In this document: positions 25,453 through 33,358 of the stretch, one piece after another
Position numbering within the stretch: the first letter of the stretch is position 1
Layout of the letters: the number at the start of each line of letters is the position of its first letter
Assembly (NCBI GenBank): GCA_035514995.1
Contig: DATJCC010000015.1
Span: 1 to 38,322 of the forward strand
Direction: 5' to 3'
DNA: 38,322 bases
Origin: Leucobacter_A sp035514995
Lineage (GTDB): Bacteria; Actinomycetota; Actinomycetes; Actinomycetales; Microbacteriaceae
Program-made: the position numbers and the translations under genes
The notes under the pieces: model-generated
Seen by the model: the letters and a program-made list of their open reading frames with translations, nothing else
Database searches by the model: none
Told to the model about the DNA's origin: nothing

Positions 25453-26529
25453 ATGACTAAAAAGAAATTAACCGCTGCTTTGAGCGTTCTCATCATTCTT
25501 GTTCTAGGTTTGTGGGTTCCTTCTCCGTATTTGATAGAAAGGCCGGGACCAACTGTCAATACGCTTGGCAGTATAGATATTTCTGGTGAAGTCTCACCCG
25601 TTGTGACTGTATCTGGCGTAGAAACTTTTGAAGGTTCAGGTGAGCTTCGACTTTTGACTGTTTCGGTTGTTGGTAATCCCGAAAACAGGCTTGGATGGCT
25701 AACGCTTTTTCCAACACTGTTTGACCCCACACAAACCGTTGTGAGGTTAGATACCGTGTTTGGTGAGGGCGTTGGAGTGGATGAACGGGACGAGCTTAAC
25801 GCCTTAATGATGCAAAATTCACAGAAAAACGCTATAGCTGCAGCACTAAGAGAACTCGACAAAGAGTTTGAATCCAATGTGATCGTGAATTCTGTGCTAC
25901 CAAATGCCCCAGCTGCAGGATTGCTTCAAGATGGTGACTTGTTCTTGACTGTTGACGGTGACCCTGTTGCATCAAACGAAGCTTTGCGAGAATATATCTC
26001 AGCCTTAGACGTCGGATCAACCGTGGTGTTTGAAGTGCTCCGTGATAACAAAACTATCGATATTGAAGTTGAAACGGGTGGTTCTGATGGTTCAAACCGT
26101 TCGGTTATCGGTGTTCTCTTAGAAACAGAATATGAATTCCCGGTAGAAGTGGACATACTTTTGGAGGGGATAGGTGGTCCGAGTGCAGGACTAGTTTTTG
26201 CTTTAGCAATCTATGAGCTTTTAACCGAAAGTGATTTTACTGACGGACTTACAGTTAGTGGCACAGGAACAGTCGATGATGAAGGTAACGTAGGTGCAAT
26301 TGGGGGAGTAACCCAAAAGTTGTGGGGGGCTAAACGGGCCGGCTCAGAATTGTTTCTTCTGCCAGAAACAAATTGCAAAGATCTCCCAGAGAAACTTCCA
26401 ACAAATATGTCAATTGTGCCAATAAAAACGGTGGGTGAAGCCATTGCAGCTATTTCTGATTTTGATCGAAAGAGCCTAGTATCAAATTTTGTAGCATGTG
26501 ATGAGCTTCTTGCCAGGAGTTATGGGTAG
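25453..26529 (+). CDS. YlbL-type membrane protease with PDZ and Lon-like S16 domains
   Basis: This is a 358-residue membrane-anchored protease from the ATG at 25453 (AAGG five bases upstream; a GTG at 25447 is the alternative). One N-terminal membrane helix (LTAALSVLIILVLGLWV) is followed by SPYLIERPGPT, the usual opening of this family. A PDZ domain spans about residues 140-220 (NAPAAGLLQDGDLFLTVDGDPV). A Lon-type peptidase domain follows, with the Ser of GGPSAGLVFALAI as nucleophile and the Lys of GGVTQKLWGAKRAG as its partner. The catalytic domain would lie outside the membrane. It stands just before the large UPF0182 membrane protein, a pairing also known in mycobacteria. Confidence 0.92.
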   Translation: MTKKKLTAALSVLIILVLGLWVPSPYLIERPGPTVNTLGSIDISGEVSPVVTVSGVETFEGSGELRLLTVSVVGNPENRLGWLTLFPTLFDPTQTVVRLDTVFGEGVGVDERDELNALMMQNSQKNAIAAALRELDKEFESNVIVNSVLPNAPAAGLLQDGDLFLTVDGDPVASNEALREYISALDVGSTVVFEVLRDNKTIDIEVETGGSDGSNRSVIGVLLETEYEFPVEVDILLEGIGGPSAGLVFALAIYELLTESDFTDGLTVSGTGTVDDEGNVGAIGGVTQKLWGAKRAGSELFLLPETNCKDLPEKLPTNMSIVPIKTVGEAIAAISDFDRKSLVSNFVACDELLARSYG

Positions 26530-26531
26530 GC

Positions 26532-26560
26532 TTGACAGCAGTCTGCACACTTTAGTGTGC
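26532..26560 (+). promoter_or_regulatory. Candidate promoter with embedded hairpin before the UPF0182 gene
   Basis: A perfect TTGACA -35 (26532-26537) is followed after 15 bases by TAGTGT (26553-26558). A perfect 6-bp hairpin (GCACAC at 26545-26550, TTTA loop, GTGTGC at 26555-26560) overlaps this -10. The hairpin has no T-tract, so it is not a good terminator for the gene before it. It could be an operator or chance. Confidence 0.35.
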
Positions 26561-26577
26561 GCCAAATGTCTTAATAG

Positions 26578-29500
26578 ATGAGAGATAGAGTGACTGAATT
26601 CACAACAAATCAAACACAGGCAGCTCCACGCAAACTATCGCCATTAGCAGTGACAATTATTGCGGTTGTTGCATTGGTTTTAGTATTTTTAGGATTTGCA
26701 TCAGTTTGGACTGATGTTTTGTGGTTTAGACAGGTCGGGTTTTTCGACGTGCTTTTAACCCAGTGGATCGCAATTGGGGCAATGTTTCTTGCAGGGTTTT
26801 TGGGCATGTCGGTACCACTGTATTTGGCAATTGAAATTGCATATAAAACTAGACCGGTTTATGCGAGACTGTCTGCCCAGTTAGATCGATATCAAGAGGT
26901 AATCGACCCTCTCCGCCGGGTGCTTACTGTTTTAGTACCGATTATTTTTGGCATATTTGCTGGATTAACCTCCGCAGGATCATGGCAAACAGCCTTACTC
27001 TGGCTGAATGGAAGCAAAACCGGTACGACCGATCCACAATTTGGGTTTGATATATCTTTCTACCTGTTCGATCTGCCTTTTTTGCACGGACTGGTTAGCT
27101 TTATATCAGCTGTTTTATTGATTTCGTTAATAGCAACCGCACTAACGAGTTACTTGTATGGGGGAATCCAGTTCACCGGCAAAGAGGTGCGAATTTCAAA
27201 GGGCACCCGTGTTCAAGCCGGTATTCTTGCAGCTCTTTATCTTGCCCTGCAGGGAGTGAGTCTATGGTTAGACCAATACCAGCTCATGAGTAATTCACAG
27301 GGGCTATTTACTGGAGCTACTTATACAGACGCGAACGCCATAATTCCTGCTAAGCAGATAATGGCTGCGATTGCTGTATTGGTAGCTTTGCTTTTCATCG
27401 TAGCTGCAATAACCGGAAAATGGCAGGCACCGGTTGTCGGAACTGGGCTACTAATCGTATCGAGCCTAGTAGTGGGCATTGGTTACCCTTGGGCAGTTCA
27501 AGAGTTTAAGGTAAACCCAGATGAAAAGAGTTTAGAAGCCACTTATTTGCAAAGAAATATAGACGCCACACGAGACGCTTTTGGTCTTAACAGTGTGGAG
27601 GTTGAAAGGTATGATGCGGTTACAGATGCGACGCCAGGAGCACTGCGCAATGACGCCTTTACAACCGCCAATATTCGTATCATGGATCCTGAGATTATTT
27701 CTCCAACATTTGCTCAGCTACAACAAATCAGGCAGTACTATAAGTTTCCGACATCTTTGACCGTTGACCGTTATGAGATCGATGGAAAAGTTGAAGATAC
27801 AGTTTCTGCTGTGCGTGATATTGATATTTCTAGGCAGCCAGGTTGGGTGAACCAGACGCTGGTATACACTCACGGTTATGGACTGGTCGCGGCCTACGGC
27901 AACCAGCGATCACTCGATGGTCAGCCGGTCTTTATTGAAGGAGGGATCCCAAGTAAAGGTAAGCTCGGTGATTTCGAGCCACGAGTTTATTTCGGTTTAA
28001 ACTCTCCTCCATATTCCATTGTTGGCGGTGACCGAACAGACGATATCGAATTAGATTTTCCAGCAGATGATGGCGGAGCGCCAGTACTAACAGAAGATGA
28101 AGTAGCTCTGCCCGAGATTGATCTTGAAAACGATGACCAGATCATGTTAGAAGAAGACGTGATAATAACCGATGAAGAACTGCAAGATGTGGATGAGCAA
28201 GCACCTAACGAACTTGATGCTCCTGCAGAAGATGCAATTCCTGAAGACGATGTTGCAGATGTGCCTCTTGTAGAAGAAGGTCCTCAAAACATGACTACGT
28301 TCTCAGGAGAAGGTGGTCCAGTTCTGAAATCTGTATTTGAAAAATTGATATACGCACTCAAATTTCAAGATGTTGAGGTGTTGCTTTCTGGCTCAGTAGC
28401 CAAAAATTCACAGATTCTTTATGAGCGTAATCCGATTGACAGGGTGCAGAAAGTTGCTCCCTATTTAACCATTGACTCAACACCTTTCCCTTCAGTGGTT
28501 GATGGAAGAATTGTGTGGATTGTTGACGGTTATACGACTTCTTCGCAGTACCCATATGCTGAGACGGTTAATCTCAACCAAGCAATTGTAGATGCCGACA
28601 ATCCAAGCATGAGTCCGCTTCCTAATAACATCAACTACATACGTAATTCGGTGAAAGCCACCGTCGATGCTTATGACGGAAGCGTTAATCTTTATGCTTG
28701 GGACGACGAAGACCCACTCTTTAAGGCTTGGAGTAGTATTTTCCCAGCAACTGTCAAACCTGCGTCTGAGATGAGTGGCGACTTGCTGAGCCATGTGCGC
28801 TACCCGAGCGATCTGTTTAAGGTGCAAAGACAGGTTTTAGGTGAGTACCACGTTACTGATAGCGGGGCCTTTTATTCTCGTGAAGATGCTTGGCGCACAC
28901 CTAACAACCCAGTTAACACTGCTCAAGCTCCAGGATCAAACGCTCTTCCACAGCCTCCCTACTACTTAACGTTGGCGGCAGGCAAAAACGTAGACCCAAA
29001 CTTTTCAATCTATTCAACCTACATCCCAGATGCACAGGGTGAAGGATCTAGAGATATTCTGACGGGTTATCTCGCAGCTAATTCCAATGCTGGTAACAAG
29101 GCTGGTGAAGTAGCTGATACTTATGGGGAGCTTAGACTGCTTGTATTACCCAAGGGGAATACGGTTCCTGGCCCTGGTCAGGTTCAAAACAGTTTCACAA
29201 CTGACTCTGAAGTGTCTAGACTTTTGAACCTATTGCGGCAGGGCGAGAGCCAGGTGATTAGCGGTAACCTGCTAACCCTGCCTGTTGGTGGCGGGCTACT
29301 CTATGTGCAACCAGTGTTTGTGCGAGCTTCGACTGGAACTAGTTATCCAATTCTTCAGAAAGTTTTGGTGTCATTCGGCGACGAAATAGCCTTTGAAGAC
29401 ACTCTTGATGACGCTCTAGATGTTCTGTTTGGTGGTGACTCTGGTGCAAACGCCGGTGATAACGATGTTGTTCCTGAAATTGGTGAAGACGGAGAGCCAA

Positions 29501-29673
29501 TAGAAACAGAAGACAGTGGCACCCAATCTGACGAGCTTAAGAGAGCGCTGAAAGATATGAGTGCAGCCATAAGTGACCGTGACGCTGCTTTGCAGGCCGG
29601 AGACTGGGCAGCATACGGTGAGGCTGATGCCAAGCTGGTTAAGGCTCTTGAAAAAGCGCTAAAAGCTAATTAA
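26578..29673 (+). CDS. UPF0182 family large membrane protein
   Basis: This 1031-residue protein matches the actinobacterial/cyanobacterial UPF0182 family in length and layout. About seven membrane helices lie in the first 330 residues, starting with SPLAVTIIAVVALVLVF and VWTDVLWFRQVGFFDVLL. A large domain, probably outside the membrane, follows, with ATYLQRNIDATRDAFGL and RQPGWVNQTLVYTHGYGLVAAYGN. A strongly acidic insert (residues about 494-575, rich in Glu and Asp) interrupts it. A second acidic region and a helical tail end the protein. The function is unknown. The start could be ATG 26578 or GTG 26590. Neither has a strong ribosome site. The gene ends at a hairpin terminator. Confidence 0.9.
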   Translation: MRDRVTEFTTNQTQAAPRKLSPLAVTIIAVVALVLVFLGFASVWTDVLWFRQVGFFDVLLTQWIAIGAMFLAGFLGMSVPLYLAIEIAYKTRPVYARLSAQLDRYQEVIDPLRRVLTVLVPIIFGIFAGLTSAGSWQTALLWLNGSKTGTTDPQFGFDISFYLFDLPFLHGLVSFISAVLLISLIATALTSYLYGGIQFTGKEVRISKGTRVQAGILAALYLALQGVSLWLDQYQLMSNSQGLFTGATYTDANAIIPAKQIMAAIAVLVALLFIVAAITGKWQAPVVGTGLLIVSSLVVGIGYPWAVQEFKVNPDEKSLEATYLQRNIDATRDAFGLNSVEVERYDAVTDATPGALRNDAFTTANIRIMDPEIISPTFAQLQQIRQYYKFPTSLTVDRYEIDGKVEDTVSAVRDIDISRQPGWVNQTLVYTHGYGLVAAYGNQRSLDGQPVFIEGGIPSKGKLGDFEPRVYFGLNSPPYSIVGGDRTDDIELDFPADDGGAPVLTEDEVALPEIDLENDDQIMLEEDVIITDEELQDVDEQAPNELDAPAEDAIPEDDVADVPLVEEGPQNMTTFSGEGGPVLKSVFEKLIYALKFQDVEVLLSGSVAKNSQILYERNPIDRVQKVAPYLTIDSTPFPSVVDGRIVWIVDGYTTSSQYPYAETVNLNQAIVDADNPSMSPLPNNINYIRNSVKATVDAYDGSVNLYAWDDEDPLFKAWSSIFPATVKPASEMSGDLLSHVRYPSDLFKVQRQVLGEYHVTDSGAFYSREDAWRTPNNPVNTAQAPGSNALPQPPYYLTLAAGKNVDPNFSIYSTYIPDAQGEGSRDILTGYLAANSNAGNKAGEVADTYGELRLLVLPKGNTVPGPGQVQNSFTTDSEVSRLLNLLRQGESQVISGNLLTLPVGGGLLYVQPVFVRASTGTSYPILQKVLVSFGDEIAFEDTLDDALDVLFGGDSGANAGDNDVVPEIGEDGEPIETEDSGTQSDELKRALKDMSAAISDRDAALQAGDWAAYGEADAKLVKALEKALKAN

Positions 29674-29717
29674 AAATACTGCGGATCCCGTTACCTCTGG
29701 CGGAGTCCGCAGTATTT
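29674..29717 (+). terminator. Intrinsic terminator of the UPF0182 gene
   Basis: A 12-bp perfect inverted repeat (AAATACTGCGGA at 29674-29685 and its complement at 29706-29717) begins one base after the stop codon's end. The loop is long (20 nt) and the T-run after the stem is short (TTT, with CTTTTTG further on), so it is probably a moderate-strength terminator. Confidence 0.7.
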
Positions 29718-29897
29718 AAAACACTTTTTGAAAGTATTAGCATCAGAAACATTCGTGTTGGCAGCTAGATCTTTGAACGCTATTTAAGCTATTTATAGCT
29801 CTGTGAAAAGATAGGCAAGATAAAAAAGAAATAATAATTATCTTCTAGAAGTTGGTTAGGCTTGTATGTGCTAGAACATTGTTGATCTAGAGCTGTG
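29718..29897. other. AT-rich non-coding region upstream of the carotenoid late operon
   Basis: No coding frame or RNA gene can be supported in this 180-nt stretch. It contains a perfect 10-bp palindrome CTTCTAGAAG near 29842-29851 and several short TCTAGA-like pieces. These could be regulator sites for the crtYc operon, but no regulator gene is visible in the window. Confidence 0.4.
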
Positions 29898-29927
29898 GTT
29901 TTGGCACTGAAAGTTTTGGCACTGAAA
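29898..29927 (+). repeat. Perfect tandem duplication of a 15-bp unit in the crtYc promoter region
   Basis: GTTTTGGCACTGAAA occurs twice head to tail (29898-29912 and 29913-29927) with no mismatch and no gap. Each copy carries TTGGCA, a five-of-six match to the -35 consensus. The second copy is correctly placed for a -10 at 29938-29943. Confidence 0.95.
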
Positions 29928-29943
29928 GAGAGAAAATTACTCT
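29916..29943 (+). promoter_or_regulatory. Candidate promoter of the crtYc-crtYd-crtU operon
   Basis: TTGGCA (29916-29921, inside the second repeat copy) is followed by a 16-nt spacer and TACTCT (29938-29943), which fits TANNNT. Transcription would start near 29950, very close to the ATG at 29958. If so, the GAGAGAGGG sequence before the ATG would only partly be in the mRNA. An earlier start further upstream is the alternative. Confidence 0.4.
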
Positions 29944-29957
29944 GAGAGAGGGCACGC

Positions 29958-30317
29958 ATGACGCCTGAGCTTGACCAATGGCAATACCTATTTTTAATGG
30001 CAGGTTGTTTACTCATTACTCTACCGCTCGAACTTTTGATGGGTGCTCGTGTATACAGACAACCACTACGTCTTGTCCAGGCAGTTCTTATCACCGCAAT
30101 ATTATTTTCTATCTGGGATATAGTTGCAATTCAATACGATTTCTGGAGTTACAGTTTACTCTTCACAACTGGCGTAATGCTACCGTTCAAGTATCCTTTA
30201 GAAGAACTTGTGTTCTTTTTAGTCATACCAATATGTGCACTACTCACCTACGAAGCCGTTGGTCGAGTCTTAACCTTCATGCGCAAAATAGTGAAAAAAG
30301 GTGAGAATGATGCCTGA
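29958..30317 (+). CDS. crtYc: Lycopene beta-cyclase subunit CrtYc
   Basis: This is the first half of the heterodimeric lycopene cyclase of actinobacteria. It forms beta rings at the ends of lycopene in the membrane. The 119-residue protein has three hydrophobic helices and the family signature KYPLEELVFFLVIPICALLTYEAV near residues 80-102, with the conserved Glu-Glu pair. The start at ATG 29958 has GAGAGAGGG six bases upstream. The stop TGA at 30315-30317 lies inside the next reading frame, so both subunits are translationally coupled. The neighbouring crtU, which works on beta rings, favours beta rather than the epsilon or C50 cyclases of similar build. Confidence 0.88.
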   Translation: MTPELDQWQYLFLMAGCLLITLPLELLMGARVYRQPLRLVQAVLITAILFSIWDIVAIQYDFWSYSLLFTTGVMLPFKYPLEELVFFLVIPICALLTYEAVGRVLTFMRKIVKKGENDA

Positions 30318-30639
30318 ATACACTCTTGCTACAATCCTGACAATTGGGGTAGTCGTTGCGATCGAACTATTTTGGTTGCGCACAGGACTGTTTCGAAAAG
30401 CACAGTATTGGATTTCGATGGTGATCATTTTTTCATTTCAAATACTGGTAGATGGTTGGCTGACGAAACTTTCAAACCCCATAGTTATTTATGATCCGTC
30501 GCGCATGCTGGGTGTGCGCTGGCCGTGGGATATACCCATCGAAGATTTTGGTTTTGGATTTGCCATGGTCACCCTAACCTTAATTATTTGGAAACACACT
30601 GGTGAATTGAAAAAGAAACGGAACAATGCAGATGCGTGA
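30307..30639 (+). CDS. crtYd: Lycopene beta-cyclase subunit CrtYd
   Basis: This is the second cyclase subunit, about 110 residues, with three hydrophobic helices. The signature VRWPWDIPIEDFGFGFAM near residues 70-88 carries the conserved Glu-Asp pair of this half. The starts GTG 30301, ATG 30307 and ATG 30310 are all possible. The AAGGTGAG sequence at 30298-30305 acts as ribosome site and favours one of the ATGs. It overlaps the end of crtYc by 11 nt. Its own stop overlaps the crtU start region by 14 nt, so the three genes form one coupled operon. Confidence 0.88.
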   Translation: MMPEYTLATILTIGVVVAIELFWLRTGLFRKAQYWISMVIIFSFQILVDGWLTKLSNPIVIYDPSRMLGVRWPWDIPIEDFGFGFAMVTLTLIIWKHTGELKKKRNNADA

Positions 30640-32200
30640 TCAACTACCAGGTCGTGATAGAAGAGCTATAAAAATTCCGGCTCATCGTGGCACCCAGAAA
30701 CCAACTGGACACAAAAAAGTTGTAGTTGTTGGTGGAGGTATAGCCGGTCTGGCCGCCGCAGTTGGTTTAGCCGAGCGTGGGGTTCATGTCACAGTAGTAG
30801 AGCCTGAAAACGAGCTAGGTGGGAGGGTCAGAGCTTGGAACACAGAAAACGATGCCGGAAATATAACAATGAGCCGAGGCTTTCATGCATTTTTTCGTCA
30901 GTATTACAACCTCAGAGGGTTGCTTAAGCGTGCTGGCGCGCTTGAAGATCTATTAGTTCCTCTTTCTGATTATCCAGTTGTGAGCGTCAACGGCGACCGT
31001 GATTCATTTGCAAAGATTCCCAGGACACCACCGTGGAACTTTATAAAGTTTGTCGCACAAAGCCCAACTTTTAGGGCAAAAGATATTGCTAAAGTTGATA
31101 TCGACGCTGCTCTTTCAATGCTTGATGTTGATTTTCCAAGTACATATTCGACTTATGACGGCGAAAGTGCAGCAGAGTTTCTTGATCGCTTGAAATTCCC
31201 AGATAGGGCAAGACATCTTGCGCTTGAAGTATTTGCACGAAGCTTCTTCGCTGACCCTAAAGAATTTTCTGCTGGTGAACTTGTTGCGATGTTCCATACG
31301 TATTTTCTCGGATCAGCAGAGGGGCTGCTGTTTGACGTCCCCCGCGATGATTTCGACACTTCTCTATGGGACCCGCTTGCAGAAACTTTGAAAAAGCTTG
31401 GTACAACTTTCTTAACCAATTCAGTTGTTAGTGTTTCAGAAGTGAAATCAAATAAAAACAATACTTGGAATGTGAGTTTAACTGACGGAACTCAACTAGC
31501 TGCAGATGCTGTTGTGTTGGCAGCAGGGCCCAGTGCAACACCACAGATTATTACAGCCTCACCAGATCTGAGCGGTGATTGGGCAGAAAAGCAGATATCA
31601 GGGGTAAAGCTGGCACCACCTTTTGCTGTACTACGCATATGGACAGATAAGTCTGTAAACGCCGATCGTCCACCGTTTCTAGGAACAGCTGGGTTCGGGC
31701 CTCTTGACAACATTAGCCTGCTAGAGCGTTTTGAATTGGGTGCGAAGCAATGGGCCCAGAAACACGGTGGTAGCGTTATAGAGTTACATGCATACGCAGT
31801 GCCTGAAAATGAGCTTGTTAATGGCGACTCTGCTGCTCTTCGGGAGCAACTGATTGCAGAGCTAGAGCGAGTGTACCCCGAGACTAAAGACTGTAAGTTC
31901 ATTGCAGAAGAAATGCTCGTTGAGCAGGACTGCGGTCTGATTGGAACTGGACCTTGGGTTGACCGACCAACTGTGCACACTCCATTCAGCGGATTAGTGA
32001 TTGCTGGAGATTGGGTCCGTTGCAACCTTCCAATTGCTCTTATGGAACGTGCTGCCACAACTGGTTGGATGGCTGCGAATAACCTGCTGAACTTATGGGG
32101 TGTTGCTGGACACGATTTGTGGAGTGTGCCGATAGCTTCACGTCACAAATGGCCTCGTGGGCTTAGGAATTTGATGAAGAAACGACCGAAGCGTGGCTAA
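30626..32200 (+). CDS. crtU: Carotenoid desaturase/methyltransferase CrtU (isorenieratene synthase type)
   Basis: CrtU converts beta rings of beta-carotene into aromatic phi rings by desaturation and methyl shift, giving isorenieratene. The 524-residue protein has a short basic N-terminal extension and an FAD motif VVVVGGGIAGLAAAVGLAERG (from about residue 33), ending with ELGGRVRAW. The strongly diagnostic SRGFHAFFRQYYNLR follows near residues 88-102. Further marks are EVFARSFFADPKEFSAGELVAMFH and a C-terminal GLVIAGDWVRCNLPIALMERAATTG. This sets it apart from the phytoene desaturase in the same cluster. The start is ATG 30626 or 30632. The gene converges on the P450 gene with 27 nt between the stops and no clear terminator. 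Confidence 0.87.
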   Translation: MQMRDQLPGRDRRAIKIPAHRGTQKPTGHKKVVVVGGGIAGLAAAVGLAERGVHVTVVEPENELGGRVRAWNTENDAGNITMSRGFHAFFRQYYNLRGLLKRAGALEDLLVPLSDYPVVSVNGDRDSFAKIPRTPPWNFIKFVAQSPTFRAKDIAKVDIDAALSMLDVDFPSTYSTYDGESAAEFLDRLKFPDRARHLALEVFARSFFADPKEFSAGELVAMFHTYFLGSAEGLLFDVPRDDFDTSLWDPLAETLKKLGTTFLTNSVVSVSEVKSNKNNTWNVSLTDGTQLAADAVVLAAGPSATPQIITASPDLSGDWAEKQISGVKLAPPFAVLRIWTDKSVNADRPPFLGTAGFGPLDNISLLERFELGAKQWAQKHGGSVIELHAYAVPENELVNGDSAALREQLIAELERVYPETKDCKFIAEEMLVEQDCGLIGTGPWVDRPTVHTPFSGLVIAGDWVRCNLPIALMERAATTGWMAANNLLNLWGVAGHDLWSVPIASRHKWPRGLRNLMKKRPKRG

Positions 32201-32227
32201 CGACAGAAGCTAGGCTCGGAAAAGTAA

Positions 32228-33358
32228 CTACAGTTTTGGAAAAGCAACAATGAAGTTGCGTAACTGATACCCCTGAATGAGTGAGTCCCAACCAAAATCT
32301 GGCTCGTTTAAGACCTGAGGATCTGCCTGTAAAAACTCTAATAGAAGCACTTCAGTCTCTAGCATGGCAAGCCATGATCCTGGGCATCGATGAGCACCGT
32401 CACCAAAGCTCAAACCTGGTCGTTCAGCTGGGGTAAGATCGCGTGATGGACAAATCTTTTCGGCGGCATCTCCAAAAAGTATAGGATCTTGATTCGTGGC
32501 TCGAACGTCTATATCTATGAGAGAGCCAGGCTCAAATGGGCAAGCATCTGATTTCTTTTGCACCCGCCTGTACAGATGACCTACTGGTGGTTCTAAACGA
32601 ATTATCTCGTGCAGGATTTTATTTCGTGTTGAAGAATCTCCCTGCAGAAATTTATTTCGCAGATCTTTATCATTGAGCATCCGCCACATGCACATACTTA
32701 TGAACTCACGGGTTGTAACCATACCGGCAGTCCCGTAAGTGAGACACTCCATAAGTATTTCGCTCGACCTGAACCCACGTTCGATCAGATGACTGATGAT
32801 ATCGTCCTGGGGTTGTTTCTTTCGAGCTTTAATGGCTGGCCTCACATCTGCGAAGTAGAATTTAATAAGCGGACCGAGTGCATTTCTTGCTGCTTGAATC
32901 CACTGTTTTTGGGTTCTACCGTAATCAGGCAGAGTGTGATCTACTGGTGGCTGTTGAAAAAACTCTGTAAGCCTCTGAGCCAACTTTTGAGGTGGGCCCT
33001 CTGTGAGCCCAACAATATGTGAAGCTACACGCACGGAATACAAGAGTGCGACATCTTCAACATTACATTCACCATCCTTTTTTGCGTCTTTTATCGCAAC
33101 ACGAGCAGTCTGATTAATGAAGTCACTGTGGTTTTCAGCTAGCACGCGTGGCGCAAAGAACCTAGTTAATTGCCTGCGGTGCTCATCATGGAGTGGACCA
33201 TCATCTATGAGTATGGGTCTCCGCCGAAAAAGACGAGCTGGAATCCTTTCTGCTGTGAAACCTGCTTGAGTCGTCGAGTTTTTTGCGCGAAGTAGTTTTC
33301 GTGCCTTTTCAATCAGTGAAACCTTAATCACTGGAGGGTTGTTAACTGCTTTAGGCAC
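32228..33358 (-). CDS. Cytochrome P450, candidate aromatic-carotenoid hydroxylase
   Basis: This 376-residue soluble bacterial P450 is slightly shorter than usual. The heme loop LSFGDGAHRCPGSWLAMLE gives the thiolate ligand Cys325. The K-helix E-x-x-R is EIIR (251-254). The I-helix oxygen-activation motif is AGMVTT (211-216), where the common Asp or Glu before the Thr pair is Val. It begins with GTG at 33358, sharing one base with the TAG of the MMPL gene (TAGTG), so it is the last gene of the crtE-B-I operon. Brevibacterium linens makes 3,3'-dihydroxyisorenieratene and P450 involvement has been reported there. By analogy this enzyme could hydroxylate isorenieratene. It needs a ferredoxin and reductase; fdxA in this window is one candidate. 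Confidence 0.88.
   Translation of the reverse strand: MPKAVNNPPVIKVSLIEKARKLLRAKNSTTQAGFTAERIPARLFRRRPILIDDGPLHDEHRRQLTRFFAPRVLAENHSDFINQTARVAIKDAKKDGECNVEDVALLYSVRVASHIVGLTEGPPQKLAQRLTEFFQQPPVDHTLPDYGRTQKQWIQAARNALGPLIKFYFADVRPAIKARKKQPQDDIISHLIERGFRSSEILMECLTYGTAGMVTTREFISMCMWRMLNDKDLRNKFLQGDSSTRNKILHEIIRLEPPVGHLYRRVQKKSDACPFEPGSLIDIDVRATNQDPILFGDAAEKICPSRDLTPAERPGLSFGDGAHRCPGSWLAMLETEVLLLEFLQADPQVLNEPDFGWDSLIQGYQLRNFIVAFPKL

Noticed and set aside
25419..25877. A 152-codon minus-strand frame covering the start of the YlbL-type gene
   Set aside because: It is Ser/Thr/Pro-rich, antisense to a typical membrane protease, and would cover its ribosome site. Most likely a shadow.
26545..26560. 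Hairpin considered as a terminator for the YlbL-type protease gene
   Set aside because: The stem is only 6 bp and no T-run follows. Its overlap with a TTGACA/TAGTGT pair fits a promoter better.
31492..32058. A 188-codon open frame on the minus strand inside crtU
   Set aside because: It is fully antisense to the well-supported crtU, has no ribosome site and its composition (Ser/Pro/Arg-rich) is that of a shadow frame.
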